Positions 22,695-23,392 of a stretch of DNA of 23,392 nucleotides are shown here, one piece after another. The position numbers were made by a program, and so were the translations under genes. Numbering within the stretch: position 1 is the first letter of the stretch; each line of letters opens with the position of its first letter. Below the pieces are notes generated by a model. The model saw only the letters and a program-made list of their open reading frames with translations, did not search any database and was not told the DNA's origin. The stretch is from JBGSST01 sp041736915 (GTDB lineage Bacteria; Bdellovibrionota; FAC87; UBA2466), in the NCBI GenBank assembly GCA_041736915.1, contig JBGSST010000231.1, positions 1 through 23,392 of the forward strand, given 5' to 3'.

Positions 22695-23392
22695 TCAAAG
22701 AGAGGGAAATTGGCATATCCGGGGACCCAAGGCAAGGCGTAGTTTGGGCGTTACCCGGTACACTTCGCCCTCAAGTCCCTGAATTTCAAATATTTCCCTT
22801 ATCTTCCGCTGGCCAGCAATGCGCTCCACGTAAACCACCACCTGGACCGCCGAAGCGACCCACTCCCGCATCGCGTGAAAGGTGAGCGGAACTCCGCTCA
22901 TCAGGGCCAGCGTTTCTAGCTTACGTAAGCCGTCAAGACACCCCTTGGCGTGAAGGGTGGAAAGCGATCCGCCGTGGCCGGTGTTCCACGCCTGAAGCAG
23001 CTCGAAGGCCTCGGGCCCGCGGCACTCCCCCAGCACTATCCGGTCAGGGCGCATGCGTAGGGCGTTCTTGAGCAGCGTGCGAATGGTGACCTCACCTAGG
23101 CCGTCGGGGCTGGGAGGGCGGGCCTCTAGGCTAAGGGCGTGGGGTCGGGTAAGCCGCAGCTCCCGGGCCTCTTCTAAAATCAAGATCCGCTCGTGGCCGG
23201 GTAGCGACTCCAACAGCAATGAGGCCAGCGTGGTTTTTCCCGAGCCGGTGCCGCCGCAGACGAGGATGTTTTGCCGGTCGCGTAGCTTTCCCTCCAGGTA
23301 CTCCACCCAGGCCACATCGCCAAAAGAGTGGCGCAGGGCCAAAGGGCTCTGCGCGGCCTTGCGAATGCTGATGAGCGGGCCGTCCACCGCCA
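22695..23392 (-). CDS. CpaF/TadA-type secretion ATPase, N-terminus cut off by window edge
   Basis: The frame is open to the right edge; the 231 visible residues are the C-terminal part of a hexameric ATPase of the CpaF/TadA (VirB11-like) family, which powers Tad pili or related type II/IV secretion from the cytoplasmic face. Seen: VDGPLISIRK, Walker A GGTGSGKTTL, ILEEARELRL (acidic box), ALRMRPDRIVLGECRGPEA (Walker B region) and NTGHGGSLSTLHAKG with the conserved histidine, all in family order. ECRG stands where most CpaF proteins have EVRG. The C-terminus after ASAVQVVVYVERI is short and normal. The GTG at 23387 is not taken as the start, because family sequence (AVDGPLIS) continues upstream of it. 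Whether other tad genes follow lies outside the window. Confidence 0.88.
   Translation of the reverse strand, partial: AVDGPLISIRKAAQSPLALRHSFGDVAWVEYLEGKLRDRQNILVCGGTGSGKTTLASLLLESLPGHERILILEEARELRLTRPHALSLEARPPSPDGLGEVTIRTLLKNALRMRPDRIVLGECRGPEAFELLQAWNTGHGGSLSTLHAKGCLDGLRKLETLALMSGVPLTFHAMREWVASAVQVVVYVERIAGQRKIREIFEIQGLEGEVYRVTPKLRLALGPRICQFPSL

Overview
The window is a moderately GC-rich chromosomal segment dominated by peptidoglycan-synthesis and cell-division genes. The best guess for the source is a Bdellovibrionota (Bdellovibrio-like) or related former deltaproteobacterium. This rests on the rpmE-prfA-prmC-murA gene string, a pair of DUF507 genes, an FtsI with a C-terminal PASTA domain, and Gram-negative envelope features: an outer-membrane barrel, a lipoprotein and a DAP-type MurE. 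It is inferred from gene content only; no rRNA or other phylogenetic marker was tested.

Layout, left to right. (1) 1-1932, minus strand: two overlapping glycosyltransferase genes (GT4, cut by the window edge, and GT2) for a surface glycan. (2) 2009-10826, minus strand: a reduced division/cell-wall (dcw) cluster, transcribed rsmH > ftsL > ftsI > QEGLA/DUF1704 metallopeptidase-like gene > murE > mraY > murD and closed by a strong intrinsic terminator. mraZ, murF, ftsW, murG, murC and murB, which often accompany these genes, are not here. (3) 10989-12696, plus strand: three small, mostly helical proteins of unknown function (one FlgN-like in size and shape, one TPR-like), divergent from rsmH, with a perfect TATAAT box in the divergent region and mutually exclusive hairpins between the first two genes. 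(4) 12702-16815, minus strand: a lipoprotein with a von Willebrand A-like fold whose metal site looks destroyed, a secreted TPR protein coupled to an outer-membrane beta-barrel protein, and two tandem DUF507 proteins. (5) 16854-19130, plus strand: a bifunctional class A penicillin-binding protein of PBP1b type. (6) 19141-19200: a perfect 60-bp palindrome between convergent genes. (7) 19218-22642, minus strand: rpmE > prfA > prmC > murA, with overlapping or abutting reading frames. (8) 22695 to the right edge: the C-terminal part of a CpaF/TadA-type secretion ATPase.

Functionally, murA makes the first committed muropeptide precursor, MurD and MurE extend the stem peptide, MraY makes lipid I, and FtsI (with FtsL) and the PBP1b-like enzyme polymerise and cross-link the product. 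The least explained elements are the HExxxH/QEGLA metallopeptidase-like gene inside the dcw cluster, the 60-bp palindrome, the three-gene helical operon and the metal-site-less vWA lipoprotein. No tRNA, rRNA, CRISPR array, insertion sequence or phage gene was seen. No gene-free stretch exceeds 300 bases; the longest is 226 bases, between murE and mraY.
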